From contig JBLHXN010000017.1 in the NCBI GenBank assembly GCA_047630355.1, positions 1-44,672 of the forward strand: a stretch of DNA of 44,672 bases. Reading direction: 5' to 3'. Positions 27,522-37,017 of this stretch are shown piece by piece (position 1 is the stretch's first letter; every line of letters starts with the position of its first letter). This DNA is from JANQUM01 sp047630355. GTDB taxonomy: Bacteria; Bacteroidota; Bacteroidia; Cytophagales; Spirosomataceae. A model generated the notes under the pieces. It worked only from the letters and a program-made list of their open reading frames with translations, had not been told where the DNA came from and ran no database searches. A program made the position numbers and the translations under genes.

Positions 27522-28626
27522 ATGAAAACAATTTTTACTTTATTATTAATATTCACCGAACACATAGCTTGCTTATCGTAGATTAAAATTTATGGCGGTG
27601 GAGGGAATAGTACAGCACCTTATAATGCTGATTACGTTGTTTGAATAAATGTCGGAAGCTCTCCTGTTAATCTTACTAATTGGTCAGTCCAGTACGCTCC
27701 AAAAACTAGTATAACATGGAATAACGTCGTTATACCTTCAGGCACAATTTCAGGCAACTTTGGGTTCTTTCTGATAAAATTATCTCCTACTAGTTCCAAT
27801 GGAGCAGCAGTTCCAGCACCTGACTTAGATGTATTATCTGTCAACATGAATGTGACAAGTGGCAAAGTTACTCTGATGAGCAATAACGCTGCTATATCAG
27901 ATTCCCAAGGTCAATCAGAATTTCAGGATTTTATTGGTTACGGCGGCGGTGCATCTACAGCACCTGATGCATCCGAAGGTGGTAATCCTGCACCGACAGA
28001 TAGCAATACATCTGCCTTGAGAAAAAATGAAGATACGAATAATAATGGGAACGACTATAAGCGTGTAACTCCTACACCGTTAAACTCCAATTCATCCCTT
28101 CCCATTACCCTCATCCTTCAAAGGTTCGACGCTCGGACAAGAGGTAATTTTAAATTGGTCAACCACCGATACCGTGAATTTTAGCCATTTTTTGGTTGAG
28201 AGAAGTTATGACGCTAAAAACTTTGAGTCAATTGGACGGGTAAATTCTGTTTCAGCTGCTTATAATGATAAAGTCGCTTATCAATTCGTGGATTCATCAC
28301 CTAATTTTGGTCTGAATTACTACCGCCTACGTCAAGTAGATATTGACAACTCATACGAATATTCACGAATCATTTCTGTGAACATGACCAAGACTTCCCC
28401 AATTGTTATCTACCCAAATCCGTCCGCAGATTATATTCGAATAAAGAACGGAGAAGAAGAAGCAATAAAGTCTTACGAGATCTATAATCACTCCGGAAGA
28501 CTTATTCGTCAGAATAAAGTTACAACTAACGAAATAAATATTCGGGATTTGCCGAGCGGCGTATATTTCCTACAACTGACGAACGCACGCAACGTACTGA
28601 TAAACAGAATGTTTATAAAAATATAA
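27522..28626 (+). pseudogene. Secreted lamin-tail domain protein with T9SS tail, broken
   Basis: Frame 1 starts at 27522 with a damaged signal peptide (MKTIFTLLLIFTEHIACLS), a TAG, then IKIYGGGGNSTAPYNADYVV, a TGA, and NVGSSPVNLTNWSVQY. This is the opening of a lamin-tail domain. The same frame continues through PDLDVLSVNMNVTSGKVTLM to TPTPLNSNSS near 28100. A frameshift around 28110-28125 then moves to the frame encoding GSTLGQEVILNWSTTDTVNF and FLVERSYDAKNFESIGRV. The end is a type A T9SS sorting domain (IYPNPSADYIRIKNG, SGVYFLQLTNARNVLINRMF). Two nonsense codons plus one frameshift disable a secreted surface protein of unknown role. Confidence 0.7.
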
Positions 28627-28635
28627 AATCCACTA

Positions 28636-28766
28636 ATGAAAACATACCAACTAAATCAAAAAGAAAATACACGAAACCGACGCTCAAAAAGCTCGGTAAA
28701 GTTTCAAAACTGACGCTCAAAACGGGTTCTCAAACTAACTTCGGTGCAGGACGTTTTAATCCGTAA
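28636..28766 (+). pseudogene. Lasso-type leader RiPP precursor-like peptide, frameshifted
   Basis: From the ATG at 28636, adding one A to the A5 run at 28658-28662 gives a 43-residue peptide. It begins MKTYQLNQKRK, contains YTKPTLKKLGKVSKLTLKTG and ends SQTNFGAGRFNP with TAA at 28764-28766. The Y-xx-P-x-L-xx-LG-x-V-xx-LT-x-x-TG pattern matches the leader consensus of lasso-peptide-type precursors annotated in many Bacteroidota. As sequenced, the ATG frame meets a TGA after about 20 codons, so it is a frameshifted or mis-sequenced gene. The expected core lacks Asp or Glu for a macrolactam ring, and no lasso B or C genes are in the window, so the mature product, if any, is unknown. Confidence 0.55.
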
Positions 28767-28895
28767 AAATTCAATAGTTTCAGAATTTAAAACTCCTTTT
28801 GCTATATTAACGGCACTTTCACGACAATTATTTGATACACTTTCATATAAATTGTCGGTAAATTTTAAGTCTTTTGAGACCATTAGTTCAAGCTT

Positions 28896-31643
28896 ATGAA
28901 ACTTATATTTACTCTTTTCTTCCTGTCTGTTTCTATTGGTATTTTTGGACAGCAGGTTACACTGACTTCGAGCCCTTACACGCAAGATTTCAATTCTATT
29001 AGCACAAACCTTCCTAACGGCTGGACGGTACGTTCGGGAGCTACTACGAGTAATTTGGGAACGGAGGAAACATTCACTTCTACACCGACAAGCTGGGGAG
29101 ATAGAACGGGGGATTTTAAAAACTTCGCTTCTACTAACGGTTTAACAGCAACAGCATCAACCGGAGATCAGAGTGCATCTTCTAACCGCTCTTTGGGAAT
29201 CAGGCAATCGGAAAGTATTGGTGATCCGGGAGCAGCATTTGTGCTTAAATTAGCGAATACCAGTACTTTTGACAATTTTGCTCTTACATTTAAACTTCAA
29301 AGTCTTTGGGCGAATATTTCCCGCGAAACAACGTGGAAAGTAGATTACGGAATCGGGAATGCACCAACCAGTTTTACAACTCTTACTACTTCTCCTGCCG
29401 TTCTGAAAACCGGCGGAAATACCTTTTCTAATCAAACTGTCAGCGTTTCGTTACCCGCTGCTCTGAATAATCAGAACCAGCCGGTTTACATCAGAATAAC
29501 TACCTCTACCGCAACAGTAGGTGGAGGGTTACGGGCTTCGACCGGAATTGACGACGTTGAACTCACCTTTGAGCAGGTCATCGGAACAGACCCGATTATT
29601 CTTTTAAACACTACCGCCCGTAGCGGATTTGTAACTTCGGAAGGAAACCCGTCAAGTGAACAAACTTATACTGTTAGGGGGGAGAATCTAACAACCGGAA
29701 TTATTATCGCGGCCCCGACAGATTTCGAAATAACCACTACGTCTGGTAACGGATATACTTCTTCAATCACGTTACCGCAATCAGGTTCAGGACAGGTTCC
29801 AGTAACGCCCGTTTTTATTCGCTTGAAAGGAACCTCTGCGGGTAATTTTAACGGAATAATTACGCACACGAGTACCGGGGCTCCGCAGAAAAGTGTAGCT
29901 CTTGATGGTATTGTAAACCCACCAATAAATGCATCTACCCCAATTGCTACCGTTCGGGCAATGGTTGATGGAACTACCGTAACCGTTGCCGGACGGGCAA
30001 CAGTTGGCGAGCAATTCGGCGGTTTCCAGATATTTATTCAGGATGCTACGGGCGGAATCTCTACTTACCGTAGTTCGGAAAATTTAGTACAGGAAAATAA
30101 TATCGCTATTGGGGACTCCGTACAGATACAAGGAACTTTGGCTAGTTTTAACGAATTGAAACAAATAAATATCACTCAGGTAAACAGGGTAAATGTTCCC
30201 GCAATTATGCCCGTTCCTAAAGTCATTCAGTCAACCGAAATTTTAGCGAATGAAGGTCAGTTAGTTCGGATAAATGACGTAACAACGCCGACGGCAACAT
30301 TCACCTCTCAACAGAACTACCCGTTTACGCCCGTTCAGGTTCGGATAACGCAACAAAGCAACAGTGCCGGATATGTGAACCCACTCGTTGGAACGTCTAT
30401 TACGCTCGGTACAGGTTACGCAATTGGTATTGCGGGGAGATTTAATTCAGTAGCACAATTATTACCTCGTTTAACAACCGACCTCGTACGCACCGGAGAG
30501 CCTGCTCCCGGCAGTACAGATTCAGACTTTGATACCGATTCTACCCTCGACGTGACTTGTTGGAACGTGGAATGGTTTGGAAGTACAGACAACGGCCCTT
30601 CTGACGAAAATTTACAGGTGACTAATGTCAAAACGGCTTTAGAAACCATCAATGCCGATATTTATAACCTGACAGAAGTTACTGACTTAACTGCTTTCAA
30701 TAATTTGGTTGCGATATTACCGGATTATTCGGGAGTTTGCAGCAGTGAAGTTTCTTACAATTCTCCGGACGGACAACGCGTTTGCTTCGTTTACAAAACG
30801 GCATTATTTACCAATATCACCACCCGGCACTTGCTGAAAACAATAAAAGACGACCCGAGTATTTTAACTAATTACCCTGATGATAAAAATCGTTTTTGGG
30901 CGTCAGGGCGTTTACCTTTTGCTTTAACCGCTGACGTAAATATTTCAGGAAGTCCGACGCAAAATATTATGTTCGTTGGTATTCACGCCCGGGCAAATAC
31001 GAGTTCTGCGGAATCACTTCTTCGTTACAACATGCGAAAATACGACGTAGAAGTGCTGAAAGATTCATTAGACGTTCAGTTTCTAAATCAGAAAATAGTT
31101 ATGTTAGGAGATTTCAACGATGACCTCGACGTGACCGTTGCGGGAAGCATTCCCGGAAATGAAACAAGCTACGTAGCGTACAATAACGACCCCACCCGTT
31201 TCAATATGAACACGCGGGTTTTGAGCGACGCCGGACTGCGAAGTACCGTTGGTTTCAGTGATATGATTGACCACATTATTTCCTCAAATGAATTGACACC
31301 TGAGTACATTTCAGGCTCGGCGAGAGTAAGTAATGTGGAGCAGTACGTTACTAATTACGGAAGTACTACGTCAGATCACTATCCGGTGATGGCACGTTTT
31401 AGTTTAGGAAGTAATTCACCGTGTTCGATACTGTTAAATTTAATCAGCCCGACAGACGACATTTTAAATAGTACGACTACAAAACAAGCTTCAAGTGATA
31501 CTAGAGGTAGAATAACTGCCACAAATGTTATTACGGCAACGTCTCGGGCAACCTATCAGGCAACGTCCGTAGAATTGAATCCCGGCTTTAAAGTAGATAG
31601 CGGAGCCGTATTTCTCGCTGAGATGGGCGGATGTATGAATTGA
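28896..31643 (+). CDS. Large secreted endonuclease/exonuclease/phosphatase protein
   Basis: 915 residues. Signal peptide (LIFTLFFLSVSIGIFGQQ); an N-terminal beta-sandwich (YTQDFNSISTNLPNGW ... GGGLRASTGIDDVELTF); an Ig-like repeat of Bacteroidota secreted proteins around 232-335; an OB-fold-like domain around 345-520 (TPIATVRAMVDGTTVTVAGR). An EEP nuclease domain covers about 550-832, with LDVTCWNVEWFG, Glu in LTEV, VMLGDFNDDLD and SDHYPVMARF. The C-terminus (RITATNVITATSRATYQATS, VELNPGFKVDSGAVFLAEMG) looks like the coat-hanger stack/T9SS-type end. It should degrade extracellular DNA or act on phosphoesters at the surface. It appears complete. Substrate is inferred from the fold. Confidence 0.8.
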   Translation: MKLIFTLFFLSVSIGIFGQQVTLTSSPYTQDFNSISTNLPNGWTVRSGATTSNLGTEETFTSTPTSWGDRTGDFKNFASTNGLTATASTGDQSASSNRSLGIRQSESIGDPGAAFVLKLANTSTFDNFALTFKLQSLWANISRETTWKVDYGIGNAPTSFTTLTTSPAVLKTGGNTFSNQTVSVSLPAALNNQNQPVYIRITTSTATVGGGLRASTGIDDVELTFEQVIGTDPIILLNTTARSGFVTSEGNPSSEQTYTVRGENLTTGIIIAAPTDFEITTTSGNGYTSSITLPQSGSGQVPVTPVFIRLKGTSAGNFNGIITHTSTGAPQKSVALDGIVNPPINASTPIATVRAMVDGTTVTVAGRATVGEQFGGFQIFIQDATGGISTYRSSENLVQENNIAIGDSVQIQGTLASFNELKQINITQVNRVNVPAIMPVPKVIQSTEILANEGQLVRINDVTTPTATFTSQQNYPFTPVQVRITQQSNSAGYVNPLVGTSITLGTGYAIGIAGRFNSVAQLLPRLTTDLVRTGEPAPGSTDSDFDTDSTLDVTCWNVEWFGSTDNGPSDENLQVTNVKTALETINADIYNLTEVTDLTAFNNLVAILPDYSGVCSSEVSYNSPDGQRVCFVYKTALFTNITTRHLLKTIKDDPSILTNYPDDKNRFWASGRLPFALTADVNISGSPTQNIMFVGIHARANTSSAESLLRYNMRKYDVEVLKDSLDVQFLNQKIVMLGDFNDDLDVTVAGSIPGNETSYVAYNNDPTRFNMNTRVLSDAGLRSTVGFSDMIDHIISSNELTPEYISGSARVSNVEQYVTNYGSTTSDHYPVMARFSLGSNSPCSILLNLISPTDDILNSTTTKQASSDTRGRITATNVITATSRATYQATSVELNPGFKVDSGAVFLAEMGGCMN

Positions 31644-31675
31644 AATTTAGAAGAAACAAATTCCCCAAAACGCAA

Positions 31676-31708
31676 AAACCCGCAAGGTTTTGGAAACCTT
31701 ACGGGTTT
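31676..31708 (-). terminator. Hairpin terminator between convergent genes
   Basis: A 15-base stem with one mismatch (AAACCCGCAAGGTTT at 31676-31690 against AAACCTTACGGGTTT at 31694-31708) has a 3-base loop. On the minus strand it is followed by TT and, two bases later, TTTT, fitting a terminator for the acyl-CoA dehydrogenase gene. It can also end the plus-strand nuclease gene. Such hairpins are often dispersed repeats in these genomes, which cannot be tested here. Confidence 0.7.
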
Positions 31709-31728
31709 GAATATCGCATTCAAAAGTA

Positions 31729-33516
31729 TTACATAATCAGTTGCTTATCCATTTCGATGGTTAGTACTTCTTCATCCATCAAACGGGTAATGAGACCAGC
31801 CGTTTTCGGTGTTTCGTAGTGGAAGAAATACTTCATGGTATGTACTTTACTTTCGTAGAATGTCATATCGTCTGAATCTCCCGATGTTATAAGCATTTTC
31901 TGCTTTGACACAACCGCTTGTTTCAGCCATTGCCACGCAACAATATTGATGCTGAATAGCTCCATGTAAAGTGTTGCATCCGAAAGGTAGCGTTCTGCAT
32001 CTCCTCTAGCGGCAATGCTCAATAAGTGCATAGTGACTTTTTGCAGACGTTCCATTTCTTTTGTCAACATTCCGGCGTACTTTTTCAGTTCTTCGTGTTC
32101 CATCGCCGCTTTTATAGTATCGGTAACTTCCTCCAAAAGTAACATCAACGCCTTACCATCTGCCATCGGCACTTTACGTCCCAATAAATCCTGTGACTGT
32201 ATTCCGGTCGTTCCTTCGTAAATCGGTGTGATACGAATATCACGGTAGAATTGTTCCGCCGGAAAATCCTGCGTAAAACCGTATCCACCAAAAATCTGAA
32301 CGCCATCACTTGTTACTTGCATTCCCGACTCACACGGATACGTTTTGGCAACAGGCGTGAGTAATTCGAGCAATAACCTGTATTTCTCTTTTTCTTCGGC
32401 ATCTTCGGTAGCGTGAACTTTATCGAAAAGTATGGAAGTTTCCGTCAATAATGACAAACCGCCTTCAACCGCCGCTTTCTGCGACAATAGCATCCGCTTC
32501 ACATCAGGGTGCTGAATAATCGGAATTTGTGGTGAGTCAAGAGCATGCTTCTGATTCAATCTTCTACTTTGCGGACGCTCTTTTGCGTACTCTAAAGCTG
32601 CATAATAAGCCGCCGAAGAAATACCTGCTCCTGCCAAACCAACTCCAATACGAGCTTCGTTCATCATCTGGAACATATACTTTAGACCCCTGTTTGGCTC
32701 ACCTACAATGTACGCCGTGCTCTCTTCAAAGCCGTGGTGCATTGCCGGAACACCTCTCTGTCCAATTTTGTGATAAATGCCAAGGTTCTCGACTTTGTTA
32801 TCGCTGCCGTCTAATTTAATTTTCGGTACGACGAATAATGAAATTCCTTTTGTACCAAGCGGAGCACCTTTTATACGAGCAATAACGAGGTGAATGACAT
32901 TATCAACAGCGTCAGAATCTCCACCCGAAATAAATATTTTTTGTCCTGTTAAATTGTAAGTTCCGTCTTCATTTGGCGTAGCCGTTGCCACGATATCTGA
33001 TAGTGAGCTTCCGGCCTGTGGCTCGGTCAAACACATAGTACCCTGCCATTCTCCCGAAAGCATTTTCGGAACGTAAGCTTCTTTCATTTCTTCCGAAGCA
33101 AAAGCAGCAATAAGACGAGCAGCCCCGGCGGTCAGACCCGTATACATCATACCGTTATTAGCCGCCATTAAAATGTATCCGCACATTCCGGTAACGGTAG
33201 CGGGCATTTGGGCACCGCCGTGTTCGTAGTTAAAATCCGCTCCAATCAATCCCGACTCGCCCATGGCTTTCAGGAATTCTTTTATTTTTGGGTGAACGGT
33301 TACTTTGCCGTCTTTAAGCTGCGGCTCATTGCGGTCAATATCCGTCAAATACGGGTGCATGAGTGTATCCGCAATTTGAGTTGCGGTGTCAATGGTCATG
33401 TCAAAAGTTTCTTTGTCGTGGTCGGCGAAGTGCGGAAGTTTAGTTAGTTCTTCGGCGTTGTGGACATCATAAAGTAAAAAATCGACGTTTTTGCGGCTGT
33501 GATAATGCGTTGCCAT
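31729..33516 (-). CDS. Acyl-CoA dehydrogenase
   Basis: 595 residues, the longer class of bacterial acyl-CoA dehydrogenases. Visible motifs: GTMCLTEPQAGSSLSDIVAT in the middle domain (FAD/substrate), NLTGQKIFISGGDSDA, and the flavin domain with VPAMHHGFEESTAYIVGEPN, LKYMFQMMNEARIGVGLAGA and FGGYGFTQDFPAEQFYRDIR. The catalytic Glu region is PIYEGTTGIQSQDLLGRK. The C-terminal extension of ~130 residues is as in related Bacteroidota enzymes. It oxidises acyl-CoA to enoyl-CoA, feeding electrons to ETF. It ends at a hairpin and has no co-oriented close neighbour, so it is probably monocistronic. Chain-length preference is unknown. Confidence 0.92.
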   Translation of the reverse strand: MATHYHSRKNVDFLLYDVHNAEELTKLPHFADHDKETFDMTIDTATQIADTLMHPYLTDIDRNEPQLKDGKVTVHPKIKEFLKAMGESGLIGADFNYEHGGAQMPATVTGMCGYILMAANNGMMYTGLTAGAARLIAAFASEEMKEAYVPKMLSGEWQGTMCLTEPQAGSSLSDIVATATPNEDGTYNLTGQKIFISGGDSDAVDNVIHLVIARIKGAPLGTKGISLFVVPKIKLDGSDNKVENLGIYHKIGQRGVPAMHHGFEESTAYIVGEPNRGLKYMFQMMNEARIGVGLAGAGISSAAYYAALEYAKERPQSRRLNQKHALDSPQIPIIQHPDVKRMLLSQKAAVEGGLSLLTETSILFDKVHATEDAEEKEKYRLLLELLTPVAKTYPCESGMQVTSDGVQIFGGYGFTQDFPAEQFYRDIRITPIYEGTTGIQSQDLLGRKVPMADGKALMLLLEEVTDTIKAAMEHEELKKYAGMLTKEMERLQKVTMHLLSIAARGDAERYLSDATLYMELFSINIVAWQWLKQAVVSKQKMLITSGDSDDMTFYESKVHTMKYFFHYETPKTAGLITRLMDEEVLTIEMDKQLIM

Positions 33517-33860
33517 AGTTTTCTAAGTTTGTTTTTATAGTTGATGATGAAAATCTATTATCAGGGAAACACTTTTGTATCAAAAAAGTTACCTAATATG
33601 TACAGATAGTAATATTTCCATAAAAATAACCACTTTCTTTTGAATTACGAATTTAAGACTATGAATTATGGTTGCGAGTAGTATTTCTTGACTACAATAA
33701 CGCATCAGCGAATTATCATTTCTACTTTATGTTTTAGTTCTTCTTCCCTTTTGTTTACCAGTATGCGTTTATATTTCCACTTTAAAACCATTCATCAGCC
33801 TATTTAATCGACTGTAAATAAGATATTTAAAATGCAAAAGCGAATCGCTTGTTTGCTCCC
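33517..33860. other. AT-rich divergent intergenic region, 344 bases
   Basis: No gene is seen between the divergently read acyl-CoA dehydrogenase and MDR oxidoreductase genes. It must hold both promoters, but no good -33/-7 pair was found; TATATTTC near 33770 is one base off the -7 consensus. A small palindrome AAGCGA-A-TCGCTT (33838-33850) lies 10 bases before the oxidoreductase ATG and could be an operator or chance. Confidence 0.35.
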
Positions 33861-34823
33861 ATGAAAACCACCTATCGTCCAACTTACGGCAATACTGATT
33901 TATTAGAAATTCGGGAAGTCCCGATTCCCGAACCTAAAGCCGACGAATTACTGATTAAAATCAAAGCCGCCACCGTAAATCGCACCGACGAAGGTGTACT
34001 ACTCGGCAAGCCATTTATTTTTCGATTCTTCGTTGGCTTTCCCAAACCTCGCCTTTCGGCAACAGGAACTGACTTTTCGGGCGAAATAATTGGAAAAGGG
34101 AACGCTGTTCAGGATTTTAATATCGGAGATGAAGTATTTGGTTTTCATGACGGCGGTATCGGCTCGCACGCTGAATACTTTTGCATTTCTACAAACCGAC
34201 CCATTTTTCGTAAACCCAATAACATATCGCACGAACAAGCAACAGCTTCGCTCGAAGGGGCACATTATGCGTACAATTTCCTCAACAAAGTAAAACTAAA
34301 ACCCGGCGACAACGTAATGGTAAACGGCGGAACTGGAGCAATTGGAAACTCCGCCATTCAACTCTTATCGCAACGCGATGTTAATATCACTTTTACGTAT
34401 CCAACGGATAGTTACGACAAAGTAAAACACTTAAAAGCCGAGCGAATGATTGACTATTTGCGAGAAGATTTTACGCAACAAGACGTACAGTTTGATTTTG
34501 TTTTTGATGCCGTGGGCAAAAGTTCATTCGGAGCGTGCAAACGTATTCTAAAACCCAACGGAATTTATATTTCATCAGAATTAGGGCCAAACGGAGAAAA
34601 TATCCCGCTTGCTATTTTGGGGTTATTCAAGAAAAGTAAACGAGTTATATTTCCGTTACCAAGAAGTCCGAAGGAAAGTATTCTGCATATAAAATCGTTG
34701 TTGGAAGCGGGCAAATTTATTCCGTTAATTGACAGAGTTTATCCGTTGGAGAGTATTAAAAAAGCTTTTGATTATATGCTTACGGGTGAAAAGCGGGGCA
34801 GTGTGGTAATTAGTATGGAGTGA
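33861..34823 (+). CDS. NAD(P)-dependent MDR-family oxidoreductase
   Basis: About 320 residues from the ATG at 33861. An upstream TTG at 33849 would add only four residues and is less likely. The N-terminal GroES-like domain includes IREVPIPEPKADELLIKIKA, ATVNRTDEGV, GTDFSGEIIGKGNAVQDFNI and GDEVFGF. The Rossmann part has the cofactor motif VNGGTGAIGNSAIQLL and FVFDAVGKSSFGACKRILKP. No zinc-ligand Cys/His set is evident, as in quinone-oxidoreductase-like members. It probably reduces or oxidises a small carbonyl substrate with NADPH or NADH; the substrate is unknown. No operon partner is seen, and a GH78 remnant follows downstream on the same strand. Confidence 0.85.
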   Translation: MKTTYRPTYGNTDLLEIREVPIPEPKADELLIKIKAATVNRTDEGVLLGKPFIFRFFVGFPKPRLSATGTDFSGEIIGKGNAVQDFNIGDEVFGFHDGGIGSHAEYFCISTNRPIFRKPNNISHEQATASLEGAHYAYNFLNKVKLKPGDNVMVNGGTGAIGNSAIQLLSQRDVNITFTYPTDSYDKVKHLKAERMIDYLREDFTQQDVQFDFVFDAVGKSSFGACKRILKPNGIYISSELGPNGENIPLAILGLFKKSKRVIFPLPRSPKESILHIKSLLEAGKFIPLIDRVYPLESIKKAFDYMLTGEKRGSVVISME

Positions 34824-34906
34824 TTTTTATCACTTTCTACAATACAGACCAAGACAGTACATTGGATAAGGAAGCTTATATTTACTAAAATTAACCTCCC
34901 CCATCT

Positions 34907-35842
34907 ATGAGCCGTTTATTGAAATTAATCCCCTCCTGCCGTTAGTAAGGGTTTCCGTAGCTCAGTTTTCTCTACAAAAACTACAGACAAACTACGAAAT
35001 AACTCCTCTGGGAACAGATAATGAAACCCCGCAATTTTCGTGGCAAATGCTTGACCCACAAAACCCCCGTGGATTAAGCCAATCGGCGTATCAGATTATT
35101 GTCAAAGACGAAAAGCAACGTACGGTTTGGGATTCTAAAAAGGTAAGTGCAGGCACCGCCCACTCCATTAAATACCAAGGCGAAGGTCTCAAACCCACAA
35201 CCCGCTACGCGTAGAATTTGAAGGTTTTGGGAAGTGACGGAAAAATCGCCGAGCAAAGTTTTTGGTTTGAAACCGGGGCTATGAATCCATCCATCGAAGC
35301 GTGGTCGGGAGCACAATGGATTGGTGGCGACGATGAAGGTGTCAATTTCTTTTCGCACTGCTTATCAATATACAAATTGAATTTTGGCATTCAACTTGAT
35401 GAAAACAGCAAATCTAACAAAGCTGCTTTCTTATTCGGGGCAAACGACAGCCGCTTAGCGAATAAAAATCTCAACATTATGGATGTGGAGAGTAGAAAAA
35501 ACGAAAGCTACGTTGCTTTAGAACTTGACCTCACCGAGCTGAATACTAGCGGCGATTCCGGGCTCAATATCTATCGGGCAGGTTACGCAGCGTAAGACAA
35601 TACTGACGTTCCGCTTAGAAGCATTTCTATTCCATAAAACCTTATCAATCAAGCAAATAAATACTAATAACATCATATCACCGCTCACTGTAATTTTGGT
35701 GTACTTGAGTTTTATGTAAACGGTACTTCGCCCGAAAATAAACTAAACATTCCTATTTCAAAGACTCAAAATAAAAGAGATAAATCGGGGGTTAACTTAA
35801 ATCCCGCAGGGAGGGGAAATAATGCAGTGAGTTTCCCGTAAA
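34907..35842 (+). pseudogene. GH78-like alpha-L-rhamnosidase, N-terminal remnant
   Basis: A possible start at 34907 gives MSRLLKLIPS; after a frameshift near 34930 the frame reads VSVAQFSLQKLQTNYEITPL, NETPQFSWQMLDPQNPRGLS and TAHSIKYQGEGLKPTTRYA. A TAG at 35212-35214 replaces an expected Trp, then NLKVLGSDGKIAEQSFWFET, MNPSIEAWSGAQWIGG follow. The same frame continues with further TAA stops at 35593-35595, IP*NL, KY**HH and NAVSFP*, through FGVLEFYVNGTSPENKLN and SGVNLNPAGRGNNAVSF. Similar N-terminal domains occur in Bacteroidota GH78 enzymes. The catalytic (alpha/alpha)6 domain is missing: at about 35840 the sequence passes into a different gene remnant. Confidence 0.6.
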
Positions 35843-36972
35843 AAGCTATTACGGATACCTCAAAAATCAATCAGAAGAAATACTATTGCAACCGTTCATT
35901 AAGCGGAAACTGGAAGGCTTCCACCTGTTATTTATGGCTCGTGAAATGATGCGACGCATGAGTATTCTGAGTTTGGTACATCGGATTGATGGCGATGAGC
36001 GAATCCTGAAACGCATTGATGAGGAAGTCAACGCCGCCTGCAACTTCGTAGACTAGAATCCCGTCCATTCTCTTGACGTAGCCGAGATATCTTTCGCCAT
36101 TGCGATGACAGTTGATTGGAGCGGTCATGCACTTCCCAAAGCAACCGTCCAGCTTGCCAAACAACCTTTGATTGATAAAGCAATTATGCCTAGTTACGAC
36201 GAAGATGGCGAACGGATGGGCTGGCTCAAAGGAAATAATAACTGGAATACCATTTGCCACTCTAGTATAATTATCGCCTCGCTTACCATTGCGGAGAAAG
36301 ATTACGAATTAGTAGCAAAAACCATTTCGAGGGCATTAAATGAAATGACATCACGGGTTCGCTTAAAGCGTACGCTCCAGACGGCGTTTACCCAGAAGGC
36401 CCTTCCTATTGGGAGTACGGCACGAATTACGGCGTAGTGGCATCCGACATCCTGATTACCGCTGAGATCAGACTTCGGTATTTCCGCAAGCCCCGGCTTC
36501 ATGGAAAGTGCCCGTTTTCGATTGCTCGCCACCTCTCCTATTGGGCAGTTTTTCAACTGCTCAGATTCATCCGAAGAGCCAAACGGGCGATGCTAATTAT
36601 TTTGACCGGGCTTTTTTTGAAAACCCCGGTCAAACGAAACGCGGCATGATTAGACCCGGATTGATTTGGCTGTCGCAATATGAACTTAAAACTGTTGGTA
36701 ACTTACCGAAACAATGGGTGGGCAACGGCATAAATCCCGTAGCAATTTTGCAAGTCGAAAGCAATGATTTCCACCTTTCCAGCAAGGGCGGGAAAGCCCA
36801 GTTGAACATCCTCACGCCCAGGAACTTACATATTTCGGTAACTTCGTTTGACCCACCGCCGTTAGAAATCGGCAAGACCATTCCAAATTTAAAACGAGTG
36901 GAAGTGATTATTCCGGCTCACACTTTACAAAATAATAAAGGAAAGCTGACCGTAAGATTAGCGGAAGAATAA
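35843..36972 (+). pseudogene. Heparinase II/III-like lyase, remnant
   Basis: The pieces give one protein when frames are followed. First KNQSEEILLQPFIKRKLEGF, REMMRRMSILSLVHRIDGDE and a TAG at 36054-36056 where a Trp is expected (NFVD*NPVHSLDVAEISFAI). Then MPSYDEDGERMGWLKGNNNW and AEKDYELVAKTISRALNEM. A lost base in a GGG run (36355-36357) moves to AYAPDGVYPEGPSYWEYGTN. Two more shifts (about 36463 and 36588) lead to DFGISASPGFMESARFRLL, then GDANYFDRAFFENPGQTKRG and FHLSSKGGKAQLN. An internal deletion joins that directly to a C-terminal SVTSFDPPPLEIGKTIPNLK ... KLTVRLAEE*. The pattern resembles Bacteroidota heparinase II/III or oligo-alginate lyase-like enzymes; identity is moderate in confidence. 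Confidence 0.6.
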
Positions 36973-37017
36973 GCGTTTTAGAAAATGCAGGAGGAAGCGT
37001 AAACGAAATGATAAATA

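Noticed and set aside
28704..28985. A 93-residue minus-strand ORF reminiscent of four-helix-bundle (23S intervening-like) proteins
   Set aside because: It overlaps the lasso-leader ORF and the start of the nuclease gene antisense; the resemblance is weak and the helix pattern does not hold across its length.
33838..33850. Palindrome AAGCGAATCGCTT as a regulator site
   Set aside because: Six-base arms once in a 344-base AT-rich region could be chance; no second copy was found.
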